Shown: positions 7,602-16,572 of the stretch, in pieces | Position numbering within the stretch: the first letter of the stretch is position 1 | Layout: the number at the start of each line of letters is the position of its first letter | Translations under genes and position numbers: made by a program | Assembly (NCBI GenBank): GCA_963786975.1 | Contig: CAWBBE010000008.1 | Coordinates: 248,001-312,000, forward strand | Reading direction: 5' to 3' | From: Palsa-506 sp963786975 | GTDB taxonomy: Bacteria; Actinomycetota; Actinomycetes; Streptosporangiales; Streptosporangiaceae | Length of the DNA: 64,000 nt | The notes under the pieces: model-generated | Told to the model about the DNA's origin: nothing | The model's input: only the letters and a program-made list of their open reading frames with translations | Database searches by the model: none

Positions 7602-8512
7602 TCGTCAGGTTCATCGGCGAGAACAAGGACAGGTACGGGGTCGAGCCGATGTGCGCCCAGCTCGCCGGGCTGGGCTGCGCATTTGCCCCGTCCACGTATT
7701 ACGACGCCCGCCGGCGGCCGCGGTCGCGGCGCGCTATCGCCGACGAGTATCTCATGGAGCTCATCCAGAAAACTTATGACGAGAATTACTCGTGTTATGG
7801 CGCGCGGAAGATCTGGCTGGCGCTGCGCCAGGATGATCACGACGTGGCCCGCTGCACCGTCGAGAGGCTCATGCGCGTCCTGGGCCTGCGGGGCACGTCC
7901 CGGGGCAAGGTCAAGCGCACGACGGCCGCTGACCCGGCCGCGCCCAGGGCGGAAGACCTGGTCGGGCGCGACTTCGCCCCGCCGGCCCCGAACCTGCTGT
8001 GGGTCGCGGACTTTACGTACATATCCACGCTGGCCGGCTGGGTGTACGTCGCTTTCGTCATTGACGCTTACGCGCGGCGCATTCTCGGCTGGAAAGCATC
8101 GTCGTTGATGACGGCCGAGCTGGTACTCGCCGCGGCCGACCAGGCCATATTCACACGGAAACGCCAGGGAGTCAATAACTTCGACAGGATTATACATCAT
8201 AATGACGCCGGCAGTCAGTATACGTCGCTGCGGTTCACTCAGCGGCTCGCCGAGGAAGGAATAAAGCCGTCGATCGGGATAGTTGGCGATGCTCACGATA
8301 ATTCTCTCGCCGAATCCATCAACGGCCTCTACAAGACCGAGCTGATCAAACCCGGGCGGCCGTGGCGGGGCGTCGATCACGTGTCCGCTGCCACTGCTGA
8401 CTATATCGACTGGTTCAACAACCGTCGCCTCTACGAGTACTGCGGAGATATGCCGCCGGCGAAACTCGAGGAGATTTACTATCGCACTCTTGGATCAAAT
8501 GGAGTAGAATAG
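7598..8512 (+). CDS. IS3-family transposase OrfB (DDE integrase core)
   Basis: The 304-residue protein starts at the GTG that overlaps the orfA stop. The DDE catalytic core is complete: first Asp in LLWVADFTYIST, second Asp in IIHHNDAGSQYTS, and Glu in DNSLAESINGLYKTE. An N-terminal HTH_21 segment (YSCYGARKIWLALRQ) precedes it. The protein cuts and joins the IS ends, probably as the frameshifted OrfAB form. No defects are seen. Confidence 0.9.
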   Translation: MIVRFIGENKDRYGVEPMCAQLAGLGCAFAPSTYYDARRRPRSRRAIADEYLMELIQKTYDENYSCYGARKIWLALRQDDHDVARCTVERLMRVLGLRGTSRGKVKRTTAADPAAPRAEDLVGRDFAPPAPNLLWVADFTYISTLAGWVYVAFVIDAYARRILGWKASSLMTAELVLAAADQAIFTRKRQGVNNFDRIIHHNDAGSQYTSLRFTQRLAEEGIKPSIGIVGDAHDNSLAESINGLYKTELIKPGRPWRGVDHVSAATADYIDWFNNRRLYEYCGDMPPAKLEEIYYRTLGSNGVE

Positions 8513-8533
8513 CTTCCATCAAAGGCAAGTCTA

Positions 8534-9399
8534 CGGGCTAGCCGGGGTGACTCAGGGCGACCCGTTCGGCACTTGGATGTCCGCTTTCTGTAGCGCCCAG
8601 GCTGTGGTCACAGCCGGAGTGACCTGCCGAACACGACATTCCGGTCAGCGTCGTAGCCCTCGGCAGTGGCCGCTTAGCCTTCTGAACTGCGGCGACGTCC
8701 CGAGGTTCAGATAACGGGTAAGCCACTTCCCCGCGCCTCGGGTGCTGACCACCGCATCAAGCCGCTGTCTCGCACCCCCTGGACGTGATAACGGTCCGTT
8801 ATCACTTCCCCCGGCCATAGCTTTCATGCCGCTTGCCCGACGCCATCATGTGCCTCACCGTTGTCAGCTGCACATGTGGTCCGGCGGTGAGTGTTGCCGT
8901 ACTGGCGCAACAGAACGGCCGTTCGGGCGCGGCTCGGAGGGCATGTCGGCCGACTGGGACTTGCCACCAGGCGGATCAGGCGCACCGCGAAGCCAGGGCC
9001 AGTTACGGAGCGTTAGAGGGGCCTGCGGCCGACATGGCGGTGTTGACGCGGTCGGCCTGCCCTCGGCCACGGCGGCGAAAGTAACCGCAGTGCTCATCAA
9101 GTGTTGCCAAGACATGCTCACCGAACGCCGCCGCTACATCACCAATTAACGAGGTCGCTAACACCCGGCTGAGGTTCCTTTTTCGGGTCAGCCACTCCCG
9201 GACCTGACACCAGCCTACGGCCCGCCACCCCTGGCAGGCCGGCTATGCCGCCGGAACCAGACTCAAGAGAAATCCGCCGCAGCCCTTGACAACGAAAGCA
9301 AAGAGGACTCGATATTCGCATAACCGATCCTGGGCTGCGCCGCCGCGGTCCTCTGACTTCGGCGCCGCCAGATGGAGGCGCGGCTGTCAATACTGGAGC
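8534..9399. other. Stretch of about 870 bp without a supported gene
   Basis: Small open frames on both strands (for example 8742-9149 plus and 9139-9591 minus) show no domain or start signal. The one clear signal is the perfect dyad at 8785-8805, listed separately. The segment lies between an IS3 right end and a DUF3995 gene. Confidence 0.4.
8785..8805. promoter_or_regulatory. Perfect 10-bp-arm dyad, likely repressor operator
   Basis: The left arm GTGATAACGG and the right arm CCGTTATCAC are exact reverse complements around one central T. The size and symmetry fit a site for a dimeric regulator (TetR, MarR or HxlR type). No regulator gene is adjacent, so the site may be left over from a deleted regulatory gene. 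As an RNA hairpin it would have a one-base loop, so a DNA operator is more likely. Confidence 0.5.
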
Positions 9400-9942
9400 A
9401 TGACGCGCAGAACCGGAATCGGGAGCGGGTCCGCGCCGTCCGCCTCCGGCCCGCCAGCCGTGGGCACCGTGGCGGCATACGCGGCAGCGCTTGTTGCGTT
9501 CGCCTATGCGCTGGTGAGTCTGTACTGGGCCGTGGGTGGGCGTGGGCTCACCGTCACGATCGGTGGCTATGTGGAGCAGATGGCGCGCCATGGTGGTGCC
9601 GCGGTGGTGCTGCTCGCCCTGGCGGCCACGGCGGCGAAGGTAGCTGGTGGCCTGCTCGCGCTGGCGCTGGTCCGGCCCTGGGGGCGGCGGGTCCTTCCGC
9701 GGCGGTGGCTGCTGATCGGTTCAGCCGCGGCCAGCGTGCTTCTCATCGTGTACGGCGGCCTTAATGTGGCTGCCGGTGCCCTGGTCCTGTCGGGTGTCAT
9801 CCACCCTTCGGGGAGCGTGGACCGGACCGCATTGCGCTGGCATGCCGGGGTTTGGGACCTGTGGTTCTTGGTGTGGGGGATCTTGCTGGCGATGGCGACC
9901 GTCAGCTATTGGCGGCGGACCGCTAACCGAACCGCCGGGTGA
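9400..9942 (+). CDS. DUF3995 family membrane protein
   Basis: The protein is 180 residues from ATG 9400, with GGAG directly upstream; longer in-frame starts give an atypical arginine-rich leader. Four hydrophobic segments are visible, starting with TVAAYAAALVAFAYALVSLY and then ALAATAAKVAGGLLALALV. The pattern SLYWAVGGRG followed by a WHAGVWDLWFLVWGILL segment is typical of DUF3995. The function is unknown. The next feature is the left target duplication of the IS21 element, so the gene's downstream context has been replaced. Confidence 0.75.
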   Translation: MTRRTGIGSGSAPSASGPPAVGTVAAYAAALVAFAYALVSLYWAVGGRGLTVTIGGYVEQMARHGGAAVVLLALAATAAKVAGGLLALALVRPWGRRVLPRRWLLIGSAAASVLLIVYGGLNVAAGALVLSGVIHPSGSVDRTALRWHAGVWDLWFLVWGILLAMATVSYWRRTANRTAG

Positions 9943-10064
9943 CTCCACGGGCCGCCGCCGCAGCGGCCGGGTCTTCCCAGCCGCAGCATCGCGCGGAACG
10001 GGCACCCGCTGACCCGCCCGGGCTGAGGGTCGGCGAGGTGATCCAGCAACCGGGACCGCCCGCC

Positions 10065-10072
10065 CCGGACAT
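10065..10072. repeat. Left target-site duplication of the IS21 element (CCGGACAT)
   Basis: The eight bases CCGGACAT directly precede the left IS21 end and recur directly after the right end at 17400-17407. An 8-bp duplication is within the range of IS21-family transposition. Confidence 0.9.
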
Positions 10073-10140
10073 TGTCACCCGCCAGCGGCATGGGACCAGT
10101 GGTTCGCCATGACCTAGGGACCACCTAGCCGGGTTGCGTG
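10073..10140. repeat. IS21 left terminal inverted-repeat region
   Basis: TGTCACCCGCCAGCGGCATG opens the element here. It matches, inverted, the right end at 17330-17399 with one mismatch over the first 26 bases. An inner motif with GGTGGTCCC on the minus strand is near 10118-10128. These are probably transposase binding sites. Confidence 0.85.
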
Positions 10141-10144
10141 AGAA

Positions 10145-10934
10145 TCATGGCGTGGGTGGGTCTGGGTCGTCAACTGGGGGTGGGGCGGGGCGCTGGCGGC
10201 GGCGGTAGGAGTCGCCTTCGACGATGAGCTCGTGGCAGGTGGAGGTGAGCCGGTCGATGGCGGACTGGGCCGGCAGCGGGTCGCTCATCAGGGGGAGCCA
10301 TTCACTGGCGTCGCGATTGGACGTGACCACGGTGGAGGCTTTCCGGTGTCGTTCGGTGATGATCTCGTAGAAGTCGGTGGTCTGGGCCGGGGTCAGGGGC
10401 TGGAGCGCGAAATCATCGATGATGAGCAGCTCGACGGTGGTCAGGCGCCGGTATTCGTAGTCCAGGGTGTTGTCCAGGCGGGCGGCGGTCAGGCGTTTGA
10501 ACAGCTTGTCGGCGCGGGCCATGACGACGGTGCGGCGGCGGCGGACGGCGATGTGGCCCAGCGCGGTGGCCAGGTGCGTTTTCCCGGCGCCGACGGGTCC
10601 CAGGATCAGGGCGCCGTGGGGGCCGTCGAGGAACCGCAGGGAGATGAGCTCGTTCCACAGCTGCTGGTCGTAGCGGATGGCGGCGGCGGGGTCCCAGGTT
10701 TCGGTGCGCATGGCGGGGTCCAGGCCGGCGTTTTTGGCGCGCAGCGCGATGGATTCCGGCTTCGCGGCGGGCGACTTCGTCGGACAGGATGAGCTGGAGG
10801 AAGTCGGCGTGGGGCATGTTCTGCTGGCGGGCCAGGGTGAGGCGCTCGGGCAAGGTGGCGGTGAGCTTGCCGAGCTTGAGGGCGCGCAGGGTGGCGGTGA
10901 GGTCGGGGCCGATCGGGTCGGTCAGCGCTGACAT
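10145..10934 (-). pseudogene. istB: IstB, IS21 helper ATPase, frameshifted
   Basis: From ATG 10934 the N-terminal domain reads DLTATLRALKLGKLTATLPE, then FLQLILSDEVARRE. One extra base near 10755 then breaks the frame. The continuation in the next frame (SIALRAKNAGLDP, then TWDPAAAIRYD) carries Walker A GPVGAGKTHLA and Walker B ELLIIDDFAL and ends at 10145. Removing one G from a GG pair restores a protein of about 262 residues, the normal IstB length. IstB is an AAA+ ATPase that stimulates IstA and helps target choice. Confidence 0.85.
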
Positions 10935-11000
10935 GGCGTGGTCCTTCCGGTGACAGGTGGATGGGCCAGGGCAGGGGGCGGCCCCTGCCCTGGCCATGGG

Positions 11001-11996
11001 TTAGGGCTGGCCGCCGGCGGTGGTCCGGGTGGAGGCTGGCCGGGTGGAGGCTGCGGGCGTGCCGTCGCTGTTGCCGCTGGTGGCGGTGCGGGGCTGGGCG
11101 GCCAGGCGGCGCTGGTGGTCGCGTTCGAGGTCGAGTTGCTGTTCGGCGTGCTCGGCGCGGGCGCGCCAGGTGTCGGCCAGCGCCTGGAGGGCGTGCATCT
11201 GGGCGGCGCAGGCGGCGGCCGCCGCGTCGCGTTCGCGGGCGGCGCCGGCGCGGACGTGATCGTTTTCGGCGCGCGCGTCGGCTTCGGCTTGCCGGGCCCG
11301 GCTGATCTCGGTGCCGGCGTTGTGGCGGGCCTGGTCAGCAGCGGCTGTCGCGGTGTCCCGGTCAGCACGGGCGGCGCTGGCCTGGGCGCGGGCGTCGGCG
11401 AAGGCGGTGCCGGCGTCCCGGCGGATCTCGGTGATCTGGGCGTCTGCCTGGTCGCGGATGGCCTGTGCGCGGGCGTCGGAGGCGTCCGCGTCGGCGCGGG
11501 CGGTGTCGGCGGCCTCCAGCGCGGCCTGGGCGTCGTGCCGGGCGTCGTGCATGGCTGCGGTGGCGGCCTGTTCGGCCTGGATGGCCCCGGCGGCCTTGGC
11601 GAGGGCGACCGCGGTTTCGGCCTGGGCCTGGCGGCGGGCAGCGTCGGCTGCGGCCAGGGTGGCGGTGACCTGGCCGGGGTCGGCGGCGGCCAGCTGGGCG
11701 GCGGCGGCACCGGCCAGGTCAGCGGCCTGGGCGAGCAGCTGCTGCAGGCCGGCCAGCGGGCCGGCGGCCGCGGGGGCCTGCTGCCCGGCGGCACCGGGGG
11801 CCAGGCGGTTCTCGTTGTGCCACTTGCGTGAACATGCCGGGCTGCAGAACAGGCGGGGTGCGCCGCGCCCGGTGGCGGCCGGCAGCCCGGCGCCGCATCC
11901 GGGCTGCTTGCAGCGGCGCGCGCCGTCCGGGACCGGTGGTGCCGCCTGCTCAGGCGGGCCGGGCAGTGGCATCTGGTCAGGGATCTGGCTGGTCAT
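11001..11996 (-). CDS. Zinc-finger coiled-coil passenger protein of the IS21 element
   Basis: The protein has 331 residues. Residues 28-62 hold a compact zinc-binding motif (CKQPGCGAGL, then LFCSPACSRKWHNENR) like short treble-clef fingers. Residues about 75-300 form an alanine-rich coiled coil with a heptad-like pattern of Ala, Gln, Arg and Asp. The C-terminus is Ser/Thr-rich. It sits between istA and istB, which normally adjoin or overlap, so it is a passenger or a third transposition factor. DNA binding followed by oligomerisation is a plausible role, and the function is unknown. Confidence 0.6.
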   Translation of the reverse strand: MTSQIPDQMPLPGPPEQAAPPVPDGARRCKQPGCGAGLPAATGRGAPRLFCSPACSRKWHNENRLAPGAAGQQAPAAAGPLAGLQQLLAQAADLAGAAAAQLAAADPGQVTATLAAADAARRQAQAETAVALAKAAGAIQAEQAATAAMHDARHDAQAALEAADTARADADASDARAQAIRDQADAQITEIRRDAGTAFADARAQASAARADRDTATAAADQARHNAGTEISRARQAEADARAENDHVRAGAARERDAAAAACAAQMHALQALADTWRARAEHAEQQLDLERDHQRRLAAQPRTATSGNSDGTPAASTRPASTRTTAGGQP

Positions 11997-12145
11997 GGCA
12001 GGGGCCTTTCTTTTTCTTTTCCGTGCGGAGAAGAAAAGGAATAAAAAGAAATCGGGAATGAAATAAACCGGGGGATGAAATGACGGGCCGCGGCGCGCGT
12101 CCGGGCGGCGTGCTTTCCGGCCGCGTTCAGCTGGCCGCGGGCAGG
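11997..12145 (-). promoter_or_regulatory. AT-rich, purine/pyrimidine-biased spacer between istA and the passenger gene
   Basis: Bases 12008-12065 form an unusual low-GC tract (TTTCTTTTTC, then GAAGAAAAGGAATAAAAAG) in otherwise very GC-rich DNA. The arms CTTTTC and GAAAAG can pair around the CCGTGCGGA segment. It could be a promoter, an attenuator or a protein-binding site for the passenger gene. Confidence 0.35.
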
Positions 12146-13093
12146 TCAGGACCCTGCGTCGGCGGTGTCGCCGCCGTCGAGGACCTGCAGCCGTATCCCG
12201 GTCGCGGTGGCGTACTCGGCCGCGTCCCGGGCGAACCGGCCCGGACTGGCGCCGGCCGCCGCGGCCAGGCCCGCCGCCGGGGTGTTCTCGGTGGCGTTCT
12301 TGAGCATCGACTCGATCTTGGAGACGTTGATGACGTCGACGTCCAGGGCCCGCGCGCAGGCCGCCTCAGCGGCCTGCGGGCCGTAGCGTTTCGCCAGCCC
12401 GATCAGCCGGTAGACCGACCGCATCATCATCCACGGCGCGTCGCCGTCCAGCAGCCGCTGCGCGTAGAGCCCGGTGGCCGGGCCGTAGCTGGCGGCCTGC
12501 GCGACGATGCGGTCCACCGTGCGGGTGGCGTAGCCCTCGACTCCCGGCGGCATGTCCGCGACATCGGTGGACCGGCCGCCAGGCTGCCTGCGCGGGTGGG
12601 TCTTGATCAGCTGGTCCCGCAGGTACACCTTCACCAGGTGCTCATCAGCGCGGGCCGTCACCCGCGCGCCCACGTACCGCCACGGCATCGAGTACAGCGA
12701 CCGGGCGACCTGAATGTGGTAATCGACGTGGACTTTCACCTCCGCCCAGTACGGCACCTGGTACCGCTGCGCCGGGCCGGCAGCAGGCACGGCGCCTCCC
12801 GGGCGGCGAACACCACCGCGGGCACCTGCCGGGTGGTGCCGTGCACCCGGGCGTTCGCCACCCCCAGCCAGGCCGCCTTCTTCGCCCGCGCGTCGGCCAG
12901 GTCCAGGAAAGTCTCCCCGGCGAAGAAATTTCCCTGCACGAATTTCACGCCGGCCTCGACCCTGGGCTTGTCGCGGGGATGCCGGACCCGGGCAGGGTCG
13001 GTGACGAAACCCCGCGCCTGGGCGTACTCCAGCCACTCCCGGGTCAGCCGCGGGTTGACCGCGTCCGCCTTCGCCACGACCGGGCTCATATTG
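12146..13093 (-). pseudogene. istA: IstA, C-terminal half, beyond the RIT insertion and frameshifted
   Basis: The segment resumes the IS21 transposase exactly at the second catalytic Asp region (DNMSPVVAKADAVNPRL) and contains the Glu motif (KPRVEAGVKFVQGNFF). Near 12775 a missing C in a C-run shifts the frame. The continuation (AQRYQVPYWAEVKVHVDYHI, then GARVTARADEHLVKVY) ends at 12146. Together with 16593-17242 this reconstitutes one full-length IstA. It is non-functional here because of the RIT insertion. The frameshift may be a separate sequence error. Confidence 0.85.
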
Positions 13094-13123
13094 TCCGGGT
13101 TCTGTGCCCGGCCGGGTTATGTG
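13094..13123 (+). repeat. RIT left terminal inverted repeat (30 bp)
   Basis: This is the exact reverse complement of 16543-16572. It contains CCGGGTTCTGTGCCC at the outer side and GGGTTATGTG at the inner side. The istA codons for Asp-Asn-Met resume immediately outside it. Confidence 0.95.
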
Positions 13124-13183
13124 GCCAGTGACGACCGGTGCCTGGTGATCACTGAAGTGGAGACGTCACCGGCCACATAACGA

Positions 13184-14191
13184 TCAGAGCGAGGCGAGCC
13201 AGTTGAGGAGGGATTCGTCGGAGCGCCAGATCGGCTTGGTGCGGGATCCCGCCGAAGTACCCGGTGGCTCGACGGCCCGGAGGGCTTCCTGCTTGGTCCT
13301 GGTGTTGATCTCGGCGTAGCGGTTGGTGGTGCTCAAGTCGGCGTGGCCGAGCCAGCCACGGATCACGTTGACCTCGACGCCGGCCTCCAGAAGGTGGACG
13401 GCGGCGGTGTGGCGGAAGATGTGCGGGCTGATCCTGCGGCCGGTCCGGGGATCGTCGAGGCTGGCGGCGTGGCGGCGCACGATCTTGTAGATGCCGTAGC
13501 GGGTGAGCGGCTGCCCGCGTGCGGTGAACACAGCGGCGTCAGCCGCGAGTGCCGGGCCGGGGGATGCGAGCAGCGTGCTGAGCAGCTCCGCGGTCTGGTG
13601 CCACAGCGGGCAGGTGCGCCACTTGTCGCCCTTGCCGTGGAGGCGGACGAGGGGGTGCTCGCCGAGATCGAGGTGCCCGGCGCGCAGGTCGGCAGCTTCT
13701 TGCGCCCGTGAGCCGGTGTTGTAGAGGAACAGCAGCAGCGCCCGGTCTCGCAGTGCGAGCCGGCCGTGACGCGGGAGGCGGCGGAGGAGTTGTTCGACTT
13801 CGTCTCGTTCGAGGAAGCGTGTCTCTGGCGGGGCTACCCGCTTCATGGGAATGGCGGCCACCTGCTGGCAGACGGCGAGCATCTCTGGTGACCGCCCGGC
13901 GATGTACTCGAACAGGGTGTGCAGCGCCGCGAGCCGCTGGTTGCGGGTGCGGGCGTGGTTGCGCCGGTCTTGTTCGAGGTATCGCAGGTACTTGATGACC
14001 CGGTCGAAGGTGAGGTCGCCGAGCGACAGCCGGGTGATCTTGCAGCTCTTGTCCGCTGCGGCGAACGAGAGGAACAGCCGGATGGTGTCCCGGTAGCTGC
14101 GCACCGAGGCCGGGCGGAGGCCCTTGACGGTGATCAGGTGGTCGGCGAAGAACGAGTGCAGGACCGGCCCGATCGGCTGGGCTTCGGTCAT
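13184..14191 (-). CDS. RIT recombinase C (tyrosine recombinase)
   Basis: The protein is 335 residues from the ATG that overlaps the upstream stop (ATGA). The N-terminal SAM-like core-binding domain includes KGLRPASVRSYRDTIRLFLS. The catalytic domain has Arg in NTGSRAQEAADL, Lys in LHGKGDKWR, the HxxR box in ISPHIFRHTAAVH, His in GWLGHADLS and Tyr in TNRYAEINT. All key residues are present. It is the third gene of the trio and probably acts with the other two at the element ends. Confidence 0.9.
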   Translation of the reverse strand: MTEAQPIGPVLHSFFADHLITVKGLRPASVRSYRDTIRLFLSFAAADKSCKITRLSLGDLTFDRVIKYLRYLEQDRRNHARTRNQRLAALHTLFEYIAGRSPEMLAVCQQVAAIPMKRVAPPETRFLERDEVEQLLRRLPRHGRLALRDRALLLFLYNTGSRAQEAADLRAGHLDLGEHPLVRLHGKGDKWRTCPLWHQTAELLSTLLASPGPALAADAAVFTARGQPLTRYGIYKIVRRHAASLDDPRTGRRISPHIFRHTAAVHLLEAGVEVNVIRGWLGHADLSTTNRYAEINTRTKQEALRAVEPPGTSAGSRTKPIWRSDESLLNWLASL

Positions 14192-15153
14192 CGCGTCACC
14201 TCCGCCCACGCCGGCTCGGCGAACGCCTCGAACCGGCGGCTCGCCTCGTCCAGCAGCTGCGGGGTGATGGTCAGGTAGACCGCCGTGGAGACGGGGTCGA
14301 CGTGGCCCATGAAGGTGGACAGCTGGTGGAGGCGGGCCGATGGATCAAGACCCTCGCGATACCAGCGGAGCAGGCAGCCGACCGCGAAGCTGTGGCGAAG
14401 GTGGTGCAGCGTGGGCGGCGAGACTCCGTCGGGGACGGCGAGGCCGAGGGTGGCGACGAGGTGGTGGAAGGTCGCGCTGGCGGTGCCGGGATGGACGCAG
14501 CGGTGACCGTCGAAGGTGAACAGCGGAGCATCGGGCCCGGTCACTCCGCTGGCCTGGCTGCGCCCGGCCTGCTCTTCGACGAGCCCGGCGATGCGCGGTC
14601 CGTGCGGGACGAGGCGGCTCTTGCCGAATTTGCCGCCGCGCACGACGAGCAGGTGCCGGCCGGTGTCGATGTCGCCGAGGCGCAGTCCGCATGCCTCGCC
14701 GGCGCGCAGTCCGAGCCCGTAGCACAGGGCGAAGATGGCGCGGTAGGCCGGGCCACGCTGCCTGGCCCGGGAGTTGTCGGGTAGCGCGGCCGCGGCCTCC
14801 AGCAGCCGCCGCGCCTGGGAGGCGTCGAACAGGAACGGGACGCGCGCCGAGGTCACCCGGCGGCGGCGCACCTGAAGCGGTGAGGTCTGGATCAGCTCCC
14901 GGGTGACAGCCCAGTCGAGCAGCCCTGCGACCACGCCGAGGAGATGATTGAAGCTGCGGGGCCGCAACCTGGGCCGGGACGCGAGGAAGTCCTCGAGCAG
15001 GGCCGGGGTCAGCTGGCCGAGCTGGCGGGCATGGTGTTCGCCGGCGAAGCGCACCAGCAGCCGCAGCTCGTGTTCCTCGCTGTGGTATTTGCGGCCGAGC
15101 GCCCGCTTGTGCTCGAGGAAGCGCTCGACGGCGGTTTCGATGTTCTCGCTCAC
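14188..15153 (-). CDS. RIT recombinase B (tyrosine recombinase)
   Basis: The 321-residue protein overlaps both neighbours by four bases. The catalytic residues are visible: Arg in LGLRAGEACGL, Lys in RGGKFGKSRLV, the HxxR box in LHHLRHSFAVG, His in TFMGHVDPVS and Tyr in TAVYLTITPQ. The N-terminal helical domain has AVERFLEHKRALGRKY. The start is ATG. As in other RIT elements, why three different recombinases are needed is not known. Confidence 0.9.
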   Translation of the reverse strand: MSENIETAVERFLEHKRALGRKYHSEEHELRLLVRFAGEHHARQLGQLTPALLEDFLASRPRLRPRSFNHLLGVVAGLLDWAVTRELIQTSPLQVRRRRVTSARVPFLFDASQARRLLEAAAALPDNSRARQRGPAYRAIFALCYGLGLRAGEACGLRLGDIDTGRHLLVVRGGKFGKSRLVPHGPRIAGLVEEQAGRSQASGVTGPDAPLFTFDGHRCVHPGTASATFHHLVATLGLAVPDGVSPPTLHHLRHSFAVGCLLRWYREGLDPSARLHQLSTFMGHVDPVSTAVYLTITPQLLDEASRRFEAFAEPAWAEVTR

Positions 15154-16415
15154 CCGAGCACCTCCTCGCCGTCGCCGAGGGCGACCTGGCGGAGCGACTC
15201 GACGGCTACCTTGGCGTAGATCTCCGTCGAGGCTGCCGAGCGGTGCCCGACGAAGTCCCCGATCGTCTTCAGCGAGAAGTCGGCGTCCACGAGTCGCTGG
15301 ACCGCGGAGTGGCGCAGCGTGTGCGAGCCCGGGCGGGGAACCTCGATCCCTGCGCGCAGCAGGTAGCGCCTGGCGCAGCTGGAGACGGCGTCGGTCCCGA
15401 TCGGCCGCAGCGGTGCCATCGCGCGGAAGAAGACGTGCCGGTCGGGGCTCGCGGGCCGGCCGTGCTGGAGGTAGTCGGCGAGGGCCTCGCCGGCCGAGCC
15501 GGACAGCGGGAAGGCGGTCGAGTGCCCGGCCTTGCGTTCGGGGATGGCCAGGCGCTCGCGTCGCCAGTCGATGTCATCGAGGGTGAGCGCCGCGACCTCC
15601 CGGCTGCGAAGGCCGTAGGTCGCCAGCAGGAGCAAGATCGCGTAGTCCCGTTTCCCGCACGGCGTGCGGCGGTCGACGGCGGCGAGCACCCTGCCGACGT
15701 CGTCCCAGGAGATCGAGCGGGGGATGGCGGACAGCCGGTAGGCCTGCGGCCATTCCACCGTCTTCCACAGGTCGCCGCGGACAAGTCCTTCGCGGTGTGC
15801 GTAGCGCAGGAATACTCGCAGCACGCCGCAGCCCTCCCGCACCGTCGTCTTGGCCAGGCCGGCGCCGGAGCGCTCGGCGGTAAAGGCGCTGAGCAGCGCC
15901 GGGGACAGCCCGCCCAGCCCGGCGACGCCGATTCGTTGCAGGTAGGCCTCGAAGCGGTCGAGGTGGTGCCGGTAAGACAGGACCGATGCGGGCCGAAGCC
16001 CGCGCTCGGCGACGAGGTACTCGAAGAAACCCGGGACCGCGCCGGCGAACGGGATCGCGTGATACGGGCGGCCGGAGGCCTCGAACCCGGGAACGACGAG
16101 CTCGAGCAGCTGCTCGACCGGGCCGCGGATGTCCTTGGCGAGGGTCTGGCCCATCCCGCGGCGAGCGTCGCGGGACTCACCAACCCGCTTGCCCACGAAC
16201 CCATCGACATGATCCGGCAAGTCCGAAACCGACCGGGCGCCGTTCAGGCGGGCGAACTCCCCGAAGGCAGCCAGCAACGGGACCCGCCGCAGCACGCTCC
16301 GGGCGCCGTATCCCTGCCCGGCCAGCCAGGCGACATAGCGCTCGATCTCCGGCCCTATCCACAAAGCACGGATCCGGTCGACGGTCTGCGGCCTGACGAA
16401 ATACGTCTCCAGCAT
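15150..16415 (-). CDS. RIT recombinase A (tyrosine recombinase)
   Basis: The protein is 421 residues from ATG 16415, chosen for the GAGAGGAAG upstream; the frame stays open to 16496. A longer N-terminal part than B and C carries two helical modules (IERYVAWLAGQGYGARSV and LSYRHHLDRFEAYLQ). The catalytic set is Arg in YGLRSREVAAL, the HxxR box in SHTLRHSAVQR, His in DFVGHRSAAS and Tyr in EIYAKVAVES. It is the first gene of the trio. The promoter probably lies within the right element end. Confidence 0.9.
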   Translation of the reverse strand: MLETYFVRPQTVDRIRALWIGPEIERYVAWLAGQGYGARSVLRRVPLLAAFGEFARLNGARSVSDLPDHVDGFVGKRVGESRDARRGMGQTLAKDIRGPVEQLLELVVPGFEASGRPYHAIPFAGAVPGFFEYLVAERGLRPASVLSYRHHLDRFEAYLQRIGVAGLGGLSPALLSAFTAERSGAGLAKTTVREGCGVLRVFLRYAHREGLVRGDLWKTVEWPQAYRLSAIPRSISWDDVGRVLAAVDRRTPCGKRDYAILLLLATYGLRSREVAALTLDDIDWRRERLAIPERKAGHSTAFPLSGSAGEALADYLQHGRPASPDRHVFFRAMAPLRPIGTDAVSSCARRYLLRAGIEVPRPGSHTLRHSAVQRLVDADFSLKTIGDFVGHRSAASTEIYAKVAVESLRQVALGDGEEVLG

Positions 16416-16542
16416 CGGGCAACTTCCTCTCCACTCGCAGGTGTTGAGGAAGCACCATCTCTCCGGCTGCAGCGTTATGTGGCCGGTATCAGCCACCAGG
16501 ACAGCCTGCGCGCTGATCCAGGACTCGCCAGCTGCCGCGGGT

Positions 16543-16572
16543 CACATAACCCGGCCGGGCACAGAACCCGGA
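16543..16572 (-). repeat. RIT right terminal inverted repeat (30 bp)
   Basis: This is an exact inverted copy of 13094-13123. Its outer six bases are shared with the left arm of the 32-bp palindrome at 16567-16598, so the true end of the element is ambiguous here. Confidence 0.95.

Larger units (their letters stand above)
7125..8533 (+). mobile_element. IS3-family insertion sequence
   Basis: An orfA/orfB pair is bounded by short imperfect inverted ends. The left end begins TGGACTTGAA at 7125 and the right end, read inward, begins TAGACTTGCC from 8533. The total length of about 1.41 kb is normal for IS3. I could not identify a convincing 3-4 bp target duplication, so the outermost bases may be off by one or two. 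Both genes look intact, so the element could be active. Confidence 0.75.

Noticed and set aside
13094..13123. The RIT terminal repeat shares the 13 bases CCGGGTTCTGTGC with the conserved 3' region of rnpB
   Set aside because: It is short and GC-rich, and the RIT lies inside istA rather than in rnpB. I see no further similarity and treat it as chance.
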